Of a stretch of 64,000 nucleotides of DNA, positions 1-10,740 are shown piece by piece. Under the pieces are notes generated by a model, which saw only the letters and a list, made by a program, of their open reading frames with translations, was not told the origin of the DNA and did no database searches. Source of the DNA: Gymnothorax reevesii (lineage: Eukaryota > Chordata > Actinopteri > Anguilliformes > Muraenidae); contig CM056583.1 in the NCBI GenBank assembly GCA_029721435.1, positions 56,666,120 through 56,730,119 of the forward strand. The letters run 5' to 3'. Position 1 is the stretch's first letter, and the number at the start of each line of letters is the position of its first letter. The translations under genes were made by a program, and so were the position numbers.

Positions 1-133
1 TTGGCAATGTCACTGATACTGCTGTCAATGTTGGGCAATTTAAAATCATAAAATACTTGTGAAATTTGAAGAATGTAGAGTCAACCTATTTGTCAATGAC
101 AAAATGAGAGCAATGGACTCGTATATCCCTCAC

Positions 134-876
134 CTCTAAGCCAGCGAAGCAGAAAATGGTCATGTTGCGAGGGAAGCCGAGAGAGAATGTCTCCAATTCT
201 TTCCCGAAACTGTAAGCAGTAAACAACATTTCCGTGAGACACGAAATGAATGACAGAAATGCACCGGTATGCAAAAATGGCTATATCGCTCACACTACTG
301 ATAGGCGACAGAATGTAAAATACAGTGGATAGAAATGAAGACACAATGTGAACAGTTCAAGTACACTTAAATTATATTTTAAGTCCTCAGTTATGCAAAA
401 TCTGAAGAGACCTCCACAACGAACACGTGACATGCTTTCAAATGTCTTTTCGGGGGACGACTAATGTTAGTGGTTTTCTTTCCGTCTGAGTCTTGGTAAA
501 TTCTCGTTAATCCTTTGCGATGTCCTGTAATGTTTGCCTTTTGCGTAGCTCACCAACTGTTCACCGCTCGAAGTTTGAAGCTTCACACATTCCGCGTCCC
601 ATCCCGTTCCGAGTGAGCGAACTTGGGTGGACGACTGTAAGTTTACTATAATTTTTCACAGGTTTGTCAGATTCCTTAAATAGTGCTGTCTATATTAATA
701 GTTTCCACGCGAACTGAATGTCATCGCAAACTTCTGGAATGTTTATTAAAGGTGTTTAAGCAGTCAATTACATTTAACATTTCAACTATTATCTGCATTT
801 CGGAGGGAAAATAACAGCTCACCTGAGCTAGTGCCTCCTCCTGATTCGGGCTGAGGTCGCCGACGCGACCGCTCAT
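134..876 (-). CDS. SEC14-like lipid-binding protein, first two coding exons (5' end of gene)
   Basis: Two exons on the minus strand encode the amino terminus of a SEC14L2/3/4-type protein (CRAL-TRIO/GOLD family; cytosolic carriers of hydrophobic ligands such as tocopherol, squalene or phosphoinositides). Exon 1 is 876-823: ATG then 18 residues beginning MSGRVGDLSPNQEEALAQ, ending in a GTGAGC donor. Exon 2 is 209-134: a TTACAG acceptor, 25 codons containing FRERIGD and FLLRWLR, then a GTGAGG donor one base into the next codon. MSGRVGDLSP and FLLRWLRA are hallmarks of this family's CRAL-TRIO N-terminal segment, recognised from memory. The CRAL-TRIO pocket and GOLD domain lie left of the window. 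The start is clear because the conserved peptide begins at the ATG. I cannot tell which SEC14L paralogue this is. Intron 1 (210-822) shows no other coding signal. Confidence 0.9.
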
Positions 877-2570
877 GCTCTCTGTCGAGAAAATGTACAG
901 TGCGGAGCCGACACTGAATTCTCGAGCCTGTAATGCTGCTGCTTTTGAATGCCCTTCAAGTCCCACCTGAGACCTGTGGTGGCGCTGTTGTCGCACCTTT
1001 ACAGTAAAACAATGTAACAATAGCTACTCCGGCATTTAAAGACCACCAATTACCAACGCAGGAATTGTAGATTGTAATCTGAGTACATAAACTCACCAAC
1101 TAGACGAGGAACTACGTGAAATGAATAGTTAAAAACAGGCTCGGGTTTTCTAATGCACTTTTTAGAATGTTTGGATAAAAATGCAGAAGCTGTGACTGGG
1201 TTAACAATGGAATATAGTGGTCCAGCTGCCTGCTCTTTAAAAGGACAGATGAAACTCTACAAAACTCCAAAGTGGCTTGTTAAATGCAAAAGAAAAACGA
1301 ATTAATGTTTAATTTTAAATAGCTTTAAGATTGATAAAAGGTCAAGTCAAAGTCACAATTTAAAGGGGCAATTCCAGTTTTATATAGATGTGACATAAAA
1401 ATGATTTTCTCATGATAAGTCTATTTGTGCATATTTTCGTCACTCCCACTTTTGAGTGGAAAGGCGAAGAAACAATAAAGTGACTTTTGATACAGACAAG
1501 AAAATATCCAGCGTTATGGATAAGACACAAAATGACAGGCATTGTGGGGAGTCGACGACTTTCTAGTAAACTTCAAAATCACAAAAATTACAAAGGAAAC
1601 CTCCAAGGCACTCTCTTAAAAACAACAAAATGCCTTTATTGTAACGGAATGGTCGTGGAGAACCTTAAAAACAGATTCCAACTCGTTTTGGCATCAAGCC
1701 TTCATCTGGATCTTTATCTGTTATCATTGATCTGTTTTTTTTTTTTTTTTTTTTGCAGCCAAGTTGTTGAGTATTAAGGCATTTGTTGTGTTTTTTTTGG
1801 GACCATTTGTGAATTTTTTTCAAGTTTTCTCGCTTTTGTTTTTTATCAATACTGATGAAAGCTGTTATATGTTAGGACATTTTTATTTGCAGTTTAAAGC
1901 ATTTTGAAGGTTACACAACATTGTTTGAAATCGTGTCCTTTGTTAGAATTTAGAACGGAGCAAACATTTTGAAGTGAAATCTGTGATCAGCCTATAATTA
2001 AATTGCAATAAGAGTATGAATGCCTAACTTTGTAATGACATATGGACAACCGTGTCAGCTATGCGACTATAATCCAGTAGCTTATCTGATCTGAAGTTTT
2101 AGCAACTTTAGAACTGTCTGCTGTGTTTGGGTAAGTACCTCCAACTGAACTGTGGTGCCTGTCAACAGGCGCTAAGATATTGACCTTGACTGGTAGCCTA
2201 CATCAAGTATCTGTGTTGCTTGTTTCTAAACCACGTTATAAGTGGGCCAATGTTTATGTAACTGTCAGAGACAGTACTTTATTTAAACGTTTATTTTTTT
2301 TATGTTTTTTTGTCATAAATTAATTTTCTGAGTACATCATGTCATTAAAAATGGATAAAAATGTCATATAAATAAGAGATTAAAATTGTAATAATTCGTG
2401 GGAAATTAATCATATATATAAGGTGTTTCCTTAAAATTCAGATTCCTCTGTGTAAGGATCTATTTCACTCTGTGAGTAAGGTGTCACATGACCGGAGTTT
2501 TGTTTGGGTCAGAACCGTGGTGTTGGGGGAAGAGATAATTCGAAGCGGAAGGAAGCGTGTCTGTACACTA
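877..2570. other. SEC14-like gene upstream region, no gene seen
   Basis: About 1.7 kb upstream of the SEC14-like start codon. The first 150 bases presumably hold its 5' UTR; I see no convincing TATA box. A pure T run lies near 1735-1755. The open frames here are short, lack family signatures and do not continue across splice signals. Nothing else can be supported. Confidence 0.5.
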
Positions 2571-2925
2571 TCCATCCATCCATCCATTTTCTATACCCGC
2601 TTATTCCTCACTAGGGTCACGGGGCGAGCTGGAGCCTATCCCAGCTGACTACGGGTAAAGGCAGGGACCCACCCTGAACAGCTTGCCAATCCATCGCAGG
2701 GTGCACACACCATTCTCTCTCACACTCATACCTATGGGCAATTTGGTGTCTCCAGTTAGCCTGATATGCATGTCTTTGGACTGTGGGAGGAAACCGGAGT
2801 ACCCGGCGAAAACCCACGCAACACGGGGAGAACATGCAAACTCCACACAGAAAGGCCCCAGGCCGGATTCGAACCCACGACCTTCTTGCTGTGAGGCAGC
2901 AATGCTTTCTGTACACTAGAGCTCC
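2571..2925 (-). repeat. L2/Maui-like LINE 3' tail (dispersed fish repeat)
   Basis: On the plus strand the segment opens with TCCATCCATCCA and carries blocks very common in fish genomes: GGAGCCTATCCCAGCTGAC, TGCATGTCTTTGGACTGTG, GGGAGAACATGCAAACTCC and CCTTCTTGCTGTGAGGC. The short tandem tail at the low-coordinate end suggests the element reads on the minus strand and ends there, as CR1/L2-type LINEs do. No reverse-transcriptase frame is attached, so this is a 5'-truncated copy or a SINE sharing the tail. The family name is from memory. The overlapping open frames are products of the repeat. Confidence 0.75.
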
Positions 2926-3950
2926 AAAATTCCTATCCTGCACTAGTTCAAGAGGTGCACACGGTAACTGCCTTTTATTTCTGATATTTTTCTTTGTTCA
3001 TTAGATGAACACATGGATAATGTGATAAGTTGTCAGCAATTTATCTGATTGAATTGCATTCCTTTCGTGCTAACATGCTGTTAGCATGTTTTTGACTTAT
3101 TCGTCAATTTACATTAACGTGATAGACTTGAAGAGAATGGAAGTGTATTTTAAGTTCTTCATGTGTTTTATTTTGTTATAGTTTTCACGGTGTTTGACAG
3201 TGTTCGAAGGTGCTACAAGGTTTTAATGATATGCTGGAGAATGAGAGAGCGAGAGAAAACCAATTAAATATCCTGAAGACATCAGTCTGAAGCGTGACCC
3301 GAAGTGGCCCAGAGTTAAATTATAACGTCAAAGTCGTCCAGAGTAGAAGGCAGCATGGCTCCAGTGAAACCACGACCGCAGAGTGCTGCCCGAGGAGAAG
3401 AGTTTTGCCGAGCCGCGGGAGAGGACGACAATGCCGTTTCCCAACATTGTGGAGAGTGGAGGGTACCGCGACTTCGCCACGAGAGGGCAGCGTTAACCGC
3501 AGCACAGACTACAGCCCTGCAGGGGAGAACGGAGCTTCATTGGGAATCGTCTGCTTTACTGTACTGCTGCCTTCAAGCCGAAGATAGCAACTCTGCAATC
3601 GACATCAGGTTTGACTGTGCGATGTCTAAAAATTTTACAGACATTCTGAATTGAAAATAAATTATTTTCAGACTGAAAAAAAAAAATTTTGTAAAATACT
3701 GATTTGTCATTATGCCTAATTGCTGTTCTTGCTTCACTACTGTTGCATTGTTCTGAATGTTCTACTGTTATTTTTTGGACCTTAGAGTTCAAATTCATAA
3801 TCAAAGTAGTGCATTTGGATTTTGAGAGTAGCCTAAACTGACATTTTGCATAGTTGTAAAAGGTTTATGTGAACATGCTCAATAGCCTAGTGATAGATAG
3901 TGTTTTCTGTAATGCTACGATGTCATATTTCATGGAGAAATGTCACAAGG
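2926..3950. other. Intergenic or 5' flank of the BEL element
   Basis: No gene seen. The 3290-3660 stretch is GC-richer and ends in an AATAAA-like signal near 3655. It may be LTR or leader sequence of the BEL/Pao element that follows, but no matching 3' LTR was found to prove it. A GCCACGAGAGGGCAGCG motif (3476-3492) resembles a CTCF core site. Confidence 0.3.
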
Positions 3951-4019
3951 TGGTGAATTTAGTGAACAAATTGAGTCCCATCATTCAGAGATTGCCTAGC
4001 TCACCGAGCAGTTAATGTC

Positions 4020-5061
4020 ACAAAATGATGATGCTGAAAGGGAAAGATTGGAGTCACTCATAGGTGATCTTCAAGCTGAGATAGAAATACAACAGATAGC
4101 AATGAAGGACCCTACCTCCACCACTCTGAAGGTATTTGAGCCCAGGAAATCCTTACGAGAGAGAAAGCTAACAAGCTGAAGCAACAAGAGGCTTCCCAGA
4201 AGGAGAGCAAATTCATCACAGTATATGAAAAATGGAAAGAGCGGGTTAGAGCTGTACGCACCAATCTTAAGGATGAGTGCTCTGACCAAGACTTGGTGAC
4301 ATGATGGATGCCGTCGAAGGGGACGAAACACAAGTGAGTAACGCATATGAAAATATACGATCACAATCAGCACTTCTACTGAGATAAGAAGAAAAACGGA
4401 TTCCTGTAGAGCAGTTTCAATAGATATAATGGAGCTAATGAAGTTACATATGAGTGAAGTGGGGCAAGATGACTTTGATGATAAAGCAGAAAATGCAAGA
4501 CTTTGTATGGTGCTCGACAGAGGGTATGCATAGTCAGTATTTACCACAGTGATCAAACCGTCTGCTCGTTGCTACCATTCAAGCTGTCCATCAAAAGAGC
4601 AAAGCACCACAGCAACAAGGGTAGAGTGTGCTGCACAATTGCTGCCTAGCAAGCTGGAATGCAGATGGAAGAGGCAATTGCCATACAAAGGCAAGAACTT
4701 AAGAGGCTGGAGAATCAGAGAGATCTTCAAGTGATAGCTGCTAAGCTTAAAGCATACTCTGAAGCTGACTCAGGTGAGAATTGTAATGAAAGTGAAGTGG
4801 TCAGTTGTAGTCCAGTATCTTCCAAGGAAATTAAAAGAGATCAAACAAGACCAATAACAATGAACAAATAAACAAAACTAACCATGAAGCATCACTAGTG
4901 CAAGCCCTGCATGACTCAATGGTTCTTACTAGACTTCCTGCACCTGAACCTTCATTCTTCTCGGGAGATCCAATGAAATTCCTAGAGTGGAGTACAAGTT
5001 TTAAGGCACCGATAGAACGCCAATGCACAAATCCTGCTGACCAGCTGTTCTATCTCCAAAA
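4020..5061 (+). pseudogene. BEL/Pao gag, 5' part
   Basis: Broken plus-strand frames encode charged, coiled-coil-like peptide: first a segment near 4220-4370 with EKWKERVRAV, then a Gln/Glu/Lys-rich helix (4659-4870, IQRQELKRLENQ), then 4898-5060 with LPAPEPSFFSGDPMKFLEW, a signature of the Pao-type gag (DUF1759). Stops separate the parts. Gag coats the RNA in cytoplasmic particles. The frame is then cut by the Tc1 insertion at the TA at 5062-5063. Confidence 0.75.
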
Positions 5062-5063
5062 TA

Positions 5064-6670
5064 CAAAACCCAAAACCAGTGAAGTTGGCACGTTGTGTAA
5101 ATCGTAAATAAAAACAGAATACAATGATTTGCAAATCCTTTTCAACCTATATTCAATTGAATACACTGCAAAGACAAGTTACTTAATGTTCAAACAGATA
5201 AACTTTGCAATTTTTTGCAAATATTAGCTCATTTGGAATTTGATGCCTGCAACGTGTTTCAAAAAAGCTGGCACAAGTGGCGAAAAAGACTGAGAGAGTT
5301 GAGGAATGCTCATCAAACACTTATTTGGAACATCCCACAGGTGAACGGGCTAATTGGGAACAGGTGGGTGCCATGATAGAGTATAAAAGCAGCTTCCCTG
5401 AAATGCTCAGTCATTCACAAACAAGGATGGGGCGAGGGTCACCACTTAGTGAACAAATGGGTGAGCTGATTGTCAAACAGTTTAAAAACAGCATTCCTCA
5501 ACGAGCTATTGCAAGAAATTTAGGGATTTCATCATCTACGGTCCGTAATATCATCAAAAGGTTCAGAGAATCTGGAGAAATCTCTGCACGAAAGCGACAA
5601 GGCCGAAAACCAACATTGAATGCTCGTGACCTTCGATCCCTCAGGCGGTACTGCATCAAAAACCGACATCAGTGTGACAAGGAGATCACCACATGGGCTC
5701 AGGAACACTTCAGAAAACCACTTTCAGTAACTACAGTTTGTCGCTACATCTGCAAGTGCAAGTTAAAACTCTACAATGCAAAGCAAAAGCCATTTATCAA
5801 CAGCACCCAGAAACGCCGCCGGCTTCGCTGGACCCAAGCTCATCTAAGATGGACTGATGCAAAGTGGAAAAGTGTTCGGTGGTCTGACGAGTCCACATTT
5901 CAAATTGTTTTTGGAAACTGTGGACGTTGTGTCCTCCGGACCAAAGAGGAAAAGAACCATCCGGACTGTTACAGGCGCAAAGTTCAAAAGCCAGCATCTG
6001 TGATGGTATGGGGGTGTATTAGTGCCCAAGGCATGGGCAACTTACACATATGTGAAGGCACAATTAATGCTGAAAGGTACATACAGGTTTTGGAGCAACA
6101 TATGTTGCCATCCAAGCAATGTCTTTTTCATGGACGCCCCTGCTTATTTCAGCAAGACAATGCCAAGCCACATTCTGCACATGTTACAACAGCATGGCTC
6201 CGTAGTAAAAGAGTGCGGGTACTAGACTGGCCTGCCTGTAGTCCAGACCTGTCTCCCATTGAAAATGTGTGGCGCATTATGAAGCGTAAAATACGACAAC
6301 GGAGACCCCGGACTGTTGAACAACTTAAGCTGTACATCAAGCAAGAATGGGAAAGATTTCCATCTGAAAAGCTTCAAAAATTGGTCTCCTCAGTTCCCAA
6401 ACGTTTACTGAGTGGTGTTAAAAGGAAAGGCGATGTAACACAGTGGTAAAAAGGCCCCTGTGCCAACTTTTTTGCAATGTGTTGCTGCCTTTAAATTCTA
6501 AGTTAATGAATATTTGCAACAAAAAAAAAAGTTTCGCAGTTTGAACATTGAACATCTTGTCTTTGCAGTGTATTCAATTGAATATAAGTTGAAAAGGATT
6601 TGCAAATCATTGTATTCTGTTTTTATCTACGATTTACATAACGTGCCAACTTCACTGGTTTTGGGTTTTG
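5064..6670 (+). mobile_element. Tc1-like DNA transposon, near-complete copy 1
   Basis: A 1607-bp element bounded by inverted repeats starting CAAAACCCAAAACCAGTGAA. The arms match for about 115 bp with few differences and continue more weakly beyond. It is flanked by TA on both sides (5062-5063 and 6671-6672), the target duplication expected for Tc1/mariner. It carries one transposase frame with no internal stop. It landed inside the gag region of the BEL/Pao relic. A second copy of the same family is at 16230-17815. Confidence 0.95.
5427..6449 (+). CDS. Tc1-like transposase, open frame of 340 aa
   Basis: DDE transposase that would excise and reinsert the element through its inverted repeats. 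The N-terminal half (about residues 1-110) has two helix-turn-helix domains, with IARNLGISSSTVRNIIKRF in the first and a GRKPT hinge after it. The catalytic core shows D in RWSDEST, D in FQQDNAKPH and E in SPIENVW, with 34 residues between the last two, i.e. DD34E. The frame is open upstream to 5277, but the conserved protein begins MGRGSPLSEQ, so 5427 is the preferred start. About 340 aa is full family length. Likely odd residues: GNCGRCVLR, where copy 2 has ANCGRRVL. Activity is not shown by the sequence; all three catalytic residues are present. Confidence 0.9.
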   Translation: MGRGSPLSEQMGELIVKQFKNSIPQRAIARNLGISSSTVRNIIKRFRESGEISARKRQGRKPTLNARDLRSLRRYCIKNRHQCDKEITTWAQEHFRKPLSVTTVCRYICKCKLKLYNAKQKPFINSTQKRRRLRWTQAHLRWTDAKWKSVRWSDESTFQIVFGNCGRCVLRTKEEKNHPDCYRRKVQKPASVMVWGCISAQGMGNLHICEGTINAERYIQVLEQHMLPSKQCLFHGRPCLFQQDNAKPHSAHVTTAWLRSKRVRVLDWPACSPDLSPIENVWRIMKRKIRQRRPRTVEQLKLYIKQEWERFPSEKLQKLVSSVPKRLLSGVKRKGDVTQW

Positions 6671-6672
6671 TA

Positions 6673-7141
6673 CATCGGCGGTGAGGCACGATCTGTACTT
6701 GAAGGAAGCTTCTACAGAAAGGATGATGAAGCTTACAACCAAGCGTGGGAGGCATTGAATTCTCGATACGGCCATCCCTTCGTGATCCAGCGTGTGTTTA
6801 CAGAAAAACCGAATAACTGGCCTAAGATTGGCTCGAAAGAGCCAGTTAAACTGAGTCATTTAAGTGATTTTCTAACAGCCTGCAGCAATGCCATGCCGTA
6901 CGTGAAAGGGCAACAGGTGTTAAACGACTGTGAAGAGAATCAAAAAATGCTCCAAAAAATGCCTGATTGGCTTACTTCTCGCTGGAATCGTCAGGTCACA
7001 ATGCAATTGAAACAAACAGGGGACTATCTCAACTTCAAAGAGTTTGCCGATTTTGTAGCTCAAGAGGCAGAAATTGAATGCAATCCTCTGACATCTTTTC
7101 ATGCCATAAAGCTTACAGAGGAAAACCCCTTAGAGATGTAA
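6673..7141 (+). pseudogene. BEL/Pao gag, 3' part
   Basis: Reading resumes directly after the Tc1 element: YIGGEARSVLEG, then AWEALNSRYGHPFVIQ and FKEFADFVAQEAEI, typical of the central and C-terminal Pao gag. Joining across the single TA leaves the two halves one base out of phase, so there is also an indel near the site. The fragment runs to a stop at 7139-7141, after which the next domain is in another frame. Confidence 0.8.
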
Positions 7142-8013
7142 AATGTCCAAAGGCTAATGCATTCATGACAAACGTGAAAGGGACAGAGAAATTAAGTACA
7201 ATGGGAAAAATAAACAGTGCTGTGGAAAACAACTCAGGAGATTCTAATGAATCCAGGAGAATGAACAGTTCATTTTTATTTGCAAATCCAGTCAAGTGCA
7301 TGTGCTGTGGAGAAGGTCACTCCATCCACAAATGTCAAAAGCTTGCAGACAAGTCCGTCGAGGACAAGAAAGGGTTCATAGTTGACAAAAGTTTGTGTTT
7401 CGGCTGTCTCAGGAAAGGTTACATTTCAAAGGAATGTGAAAGCAAGGTTACTTGTTGCATATGTAAGAAACATCACCCCACACCACTTCATGAAGACCGC
7501 CCTTCTACGGCTCTCGACAGAGCATCCTCTCAAGAGATGCAAACACATCTTCCCTTTCTTGTTGCACTAACAGAGGCAATGGTGGGAGCACCTCTATGAT
7601 AGTGCCTGTATGGATTTCTACAACCATCACCCCTGAAGCAGAGATTTTAGTGTATGCCCTTCTGGATACACAGAGTAGCAACAGTTTTGTAGACCAAGAG
7701 CTATGTGAGAAGATAGGAGCAGTCCTAGAGCCAGTCTAGTTAAAGCTCACCACTATGATGGGAAAGGATTCCATCCTTCAGAGTCAGAGAGTTAGTGGGC
7801 TTAGAGTTAAAGGGTTTTCTTCGCAGAGCTGTATCAACTTGCCACCTACCTACACAAGAGAGTTCATACAACTTGAACGTTCCCACATTTCTACCCCTGA
7901 CAATGGCAAAGGATGGAAACACTTGAACAGAATAGCACATGAGATTCCAGAGGTTGGACTCCTGAAAGGATTTGACTGCTCCAGAGCGCTGGCACCACGC
8001 TAAGTCATCACAG
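7078..8013 (+). pseudogene. BEL/Pao zinc knuckles and aspartic protease region
   Basis: The first part (to 7599) holds nucleocapsid-type knuckles: CMCCGEGHSIHKC, then CFGCLRKGYISKEC, in which the expected His is Tyr, then CCICKKHHPTPLH. The next part (7590-7740, another frame) contains LLDTQSSNSFVDQ, which fits the D-T/S-G-like catalytic turn of the Pao protease (DUF1758). A TAG at 7738-7740 stops it. Downstream peptide (7755-8003) is degraded protease-RT linker. Damage by indels is plain. Confidence 0.75.
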
Positions 8014-8029
8014 GTGATAACGAAGAGCC

Positions 8030-9399
8030 ATATGGCATCAAACAGTCCTGGGTTGGGGCATTGTTGGTCGTTCATCACAGGTCGCAAGGTCAACAGAAGT
8101 GACAGGTCTATGCCATCGTGTATCTGTCAAGGAACTTCCTTCTTTGACACCAGCTGCCGTCTTCAGAACTCTTGAATCAGACTTCAAAGATACAAATCCT
8201 GGTGAAAAGAAAATATCACAAGATGACATACAGTTCATGCAATTCTTGAATGAGAGGATACAGGAGAATGCAGATGGTCATCTGGAAATGCCCCTCCCTT
8301 TTAAGACACGCCCACAACTGCCTGAAAATAAAAAACTGGATTTGGTGCGGCTGAGACACCTCAAAAGAAAATTTGAGAAAATTCCCAAACTCAAGGATGA
8401 CTACATTAAGTAGTTGGAGGGTGTCTTTAACGATGGGGATGCAGAGAGGGCAGAATGCCAACATAAAGCAGGAAATGCATGGTATATTCCCCACCACGGG
8501 GTTTATCACCCTAGAAAAGCAGACAAAATCAGAGTCGTGCTCAACTGTTCTGCTAAGTACAAGGGCATGGCTCTGAATGATCACTTGCTAGCTGGAACTT
8601 ACCTCACAAAGGGCTGACAGGAGTGCTCTGCAGATTCCGAAAACATCCAATTGCAGTCATTTGTGATGTACAGAAGATGTTTCACAGGTTTCATGTGAGC
8701 GAGGAGGACAGTGATTACTTATGTTTCCTTTGGAGGGAAAATGGCGACGCAGATTCAGAGCCGAAGGGATATCGGATGTAGGTCCACCTTTTTGGTACGG
8801 TGTCTTCTCCTGGCTGTGCAAATTATGGGATGAAATATCTGGCAAGCAAGAATGAAAAGGAGTATACCTTGGTAGCCAACTTCATGAAGAATTTTTACGT
8901 TGATGATGGTCTCAGCAGTGTAGAATCTGTGGACTTGGTGATTCAGTTAGTGAGAGAAGCACTAAGTCTGTGTGAAAAGGGGTGATTGCATCTCCACAAG
9001 TTCATCTCTAATAGTAGAGAAGTCTTGGAGTCACTCCCAGTTAGTGAAAGAGCTAGTGGAGCTCAGAATGTAGATCTCTGTCATGAAGAGCTTCCAATTC
9101 AGACTGTATTAGAAGTAAAGTGGAGTGTGAGCAGTGACACTTTCTCCTTTAAAGTAGCCTTGGATGGAAAACCGGCAGCACGGAATGGAATCCTCTCGGC
9201 CGTAGCTTCCGTGTTCGACCCACTAGGCTTCCTCGCTCCCTTCCTCCTTTTGGGGAAGAAAGTGCTACAGGAAATGTGCCAAAGAGGAATTGGATGGGAC
9301 GACCCACTGCCTAGAGAACTACAACCACGATGGGAAAGCTGGATCAATGATCTAGAGAATCTGCATAATCTCCAGATTCCAAGATGCTTTATTCCTTAA
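8030..9399 (+). pseudogene. BEL/Pao reverse transcriptase
   Basis: Several frames give consecutive pieces of a Pao reverse transcriptase: 8099-8413 (KTRPQLPENKK, linker before the fingers), 8414-8617 (IRVVLNCSAKYKG and LNDHLLAG, fingers), 8800-8985 (FYVDDGLSS, the catalytic YVDD motif) and 8986-9399 (SVFDPLGFLAPFLLLGK, thumb and connection). TAG at 8411-8413 and TGA after LCEKG, plus a frameshift near 8620, separate them. The enzyme would copy element RNA into cDNA; this copy cannot. Confidence 0.85.
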
Positions 9400-9984
9400 G
9401 ACCTCGAGAAGGTTCAGAGAATAGAATTGCATCACTTCTCTGATGCGAGTAGCCATAGGTATAGTCAGTGCTCTTACATCCGAGTAGTGAGTGAAGACCA
9501 AGTGCACTGCTCCTTAATCATTGGTACAGCAAGGGTCGCACCCACCAAAGTCATGACTATACCAAGACAGGAGTTGGCAGCTGCAGTGGTCTCATCGGCA
9601 GTCAGCTGCATGCTAAAGGAAGAGCTGGAGCTCAAAATTGATCAGGAATACTTTTGGACAGATTCTCAGGTGGTCTTGGGATACATTAACAATGAAGTCC
9701 GAAGGTTTCACGTTTTCGTTGTGAATCGAGCCCAAAGAATTAGAGAAACAACAGACTCAGCACAGTGGAATTACATTGACACTAATCAGAATCCGGCGGA
9801 TCACGCTTCCAGAGGGCTCAAGGTGGGAGAGTTGATAAGTTCTAGCTCTTCCGGTGGAAAAGAGAGATTCTCACACAAAAAACGTCTCCTGAGCTCTGAG
9901 AGGGTGATCCTGAAGTCAAATCAACAAAAGACAACAATTTCCTGGAAAGATTTGGAGGGTTCTCAAAATGGCATACAGCACTGA
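9400..9984 (+). pseudogene. BEL/Pao RNase H domain
   Basis: After a stop at 9397-9399 the same frame continues with HHFSDASSHRYSQCSYIR (the D of the RNase H active site), then PRQELAAAV (second acidic residue) and FWTDSQVVLGYI (third acidic residue), followed by NQNPADHASRGL, typical of BEL/Pao. Order and spacing match RNase H fused behind the reverse transcriptase. The frame ends at 9982-9984 and the spacer to the integrase is broken. Confidence 0.85.
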
Positions 9985-10224
9985 ATGTTGTTGCGCGGAT
10001 TCAAAAATTGGCAAAGGAGCCAAAACAGCAGAACCTATCACTGTCGAAGACTGAAAAAGGGCCAGTTTGGTGCTTGTCAGATTGTCACAAGAACATTCTT
10101 TCAAAGAGGAAATGCAACGACTGAGTCATGGCAAACTCCCACGAAACCATTGTTTCAGCTTGACTTTCAAGACGGTGTTCTCAGGGTTGCAGGGCGATGA
10201 AGAAGAGCGTCCTTACCTCTTGAC

Positions 10225-10720
10225 TTGAAGCATCCAGTAATCTTACCAAGAAATGGCGTGATCACTCGTTTGATCTTGGTCTGGCATAATAAAACTCAGC
10301 ATCAAGGCAGAGGCCAGACTGTAAATGAACTAAGATCCAGTGGCTGCTGGATTCTCAGCACAAGTAAGGTCATGGCAAACCATATTAAACAATGTGTCAC
10401 TTGTAGGAGAGCTCATCGGTTAGTAAAACCGCAGAAGATGGCGGATCTACCTGCCCACTGCGTTGATCCCTCTCCACCATTCTCATTCTGTGGGATGGAT
10501 TGTTTTGGACCATGTCACACCAAGCAAGGTCGCAAACAGTGTAAGAGATATGGTCTAATATTCATCTGTCTATCCTCGAGGGCAGTCCACATAGAGATGT
10601 TAGAAGATCTGACAACTGAGGCCTTCATAAACACCCTGTGATGTTTTATAACCATCTGTGGAGCTGTGAGAGAAATCAGATCTGATCAAGGGACAAATTT
10701 CGTATCCATAAATTTAGTGT
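10225..10720 (+). pseudogene. BEL/Pao integrase, truncated
   Basis: The zinc-binding domain is visible (HNKTQHQGRG, then CVTCRRAH), followed by the catalytic core with its first Asp in GMDCFGP and a second in EIRSDQGTNF. A stop at 10639-10641 breaks the frame, and homology ends near 10.72 kb before the catalytic Glu. A deletion or later insertion removed the C-terminus and the 3' LTR. Confidence 0.85.
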
Positions 10721-10740
10721 TGTGGGCTTTCATCAATTAA

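Larger units (their letters stand above)
3950..10740 (+). mobile_element. Degenerate BEL/Pao LTR retrotransposon, interrupted by a Tc1 element
   Basis: Fragments of gag, zinc knuckles and protease, reverse transcriptase, RNase H and integrase occur in BEL/Pao order on the plus strand, broken by stops and frameshifts. A 1.6-kb Tc1 transposon (5064-6670) sits in gag. The Pao-type RT motif YVDDG, the DUF1759-like gag segment and the integrase with HH-CC finger support the assignment. The integrase stops being readable near 10.72 kb, before its last catalytic residue. Neither LTR could be proven, so the ends given are approximate. The copy cannot encode its own proteins. Confidence 0.85.

Noticed and set aside
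721..1020. 99-residue N-terminally extended SEC14-like start
   Set aside because: The conserved protein begins at MSGRVGD (876); the upstream in-frame codons are 5' UTR and the downstream ones lie in intron 1.
5277..5426. 50-residue N-terminal extension of the Tc1 transposase
   Set aside because: The conserved helix-turn-helix begins after MGRGSPLSEQ; the extension is untranslated leader that happens to be open.
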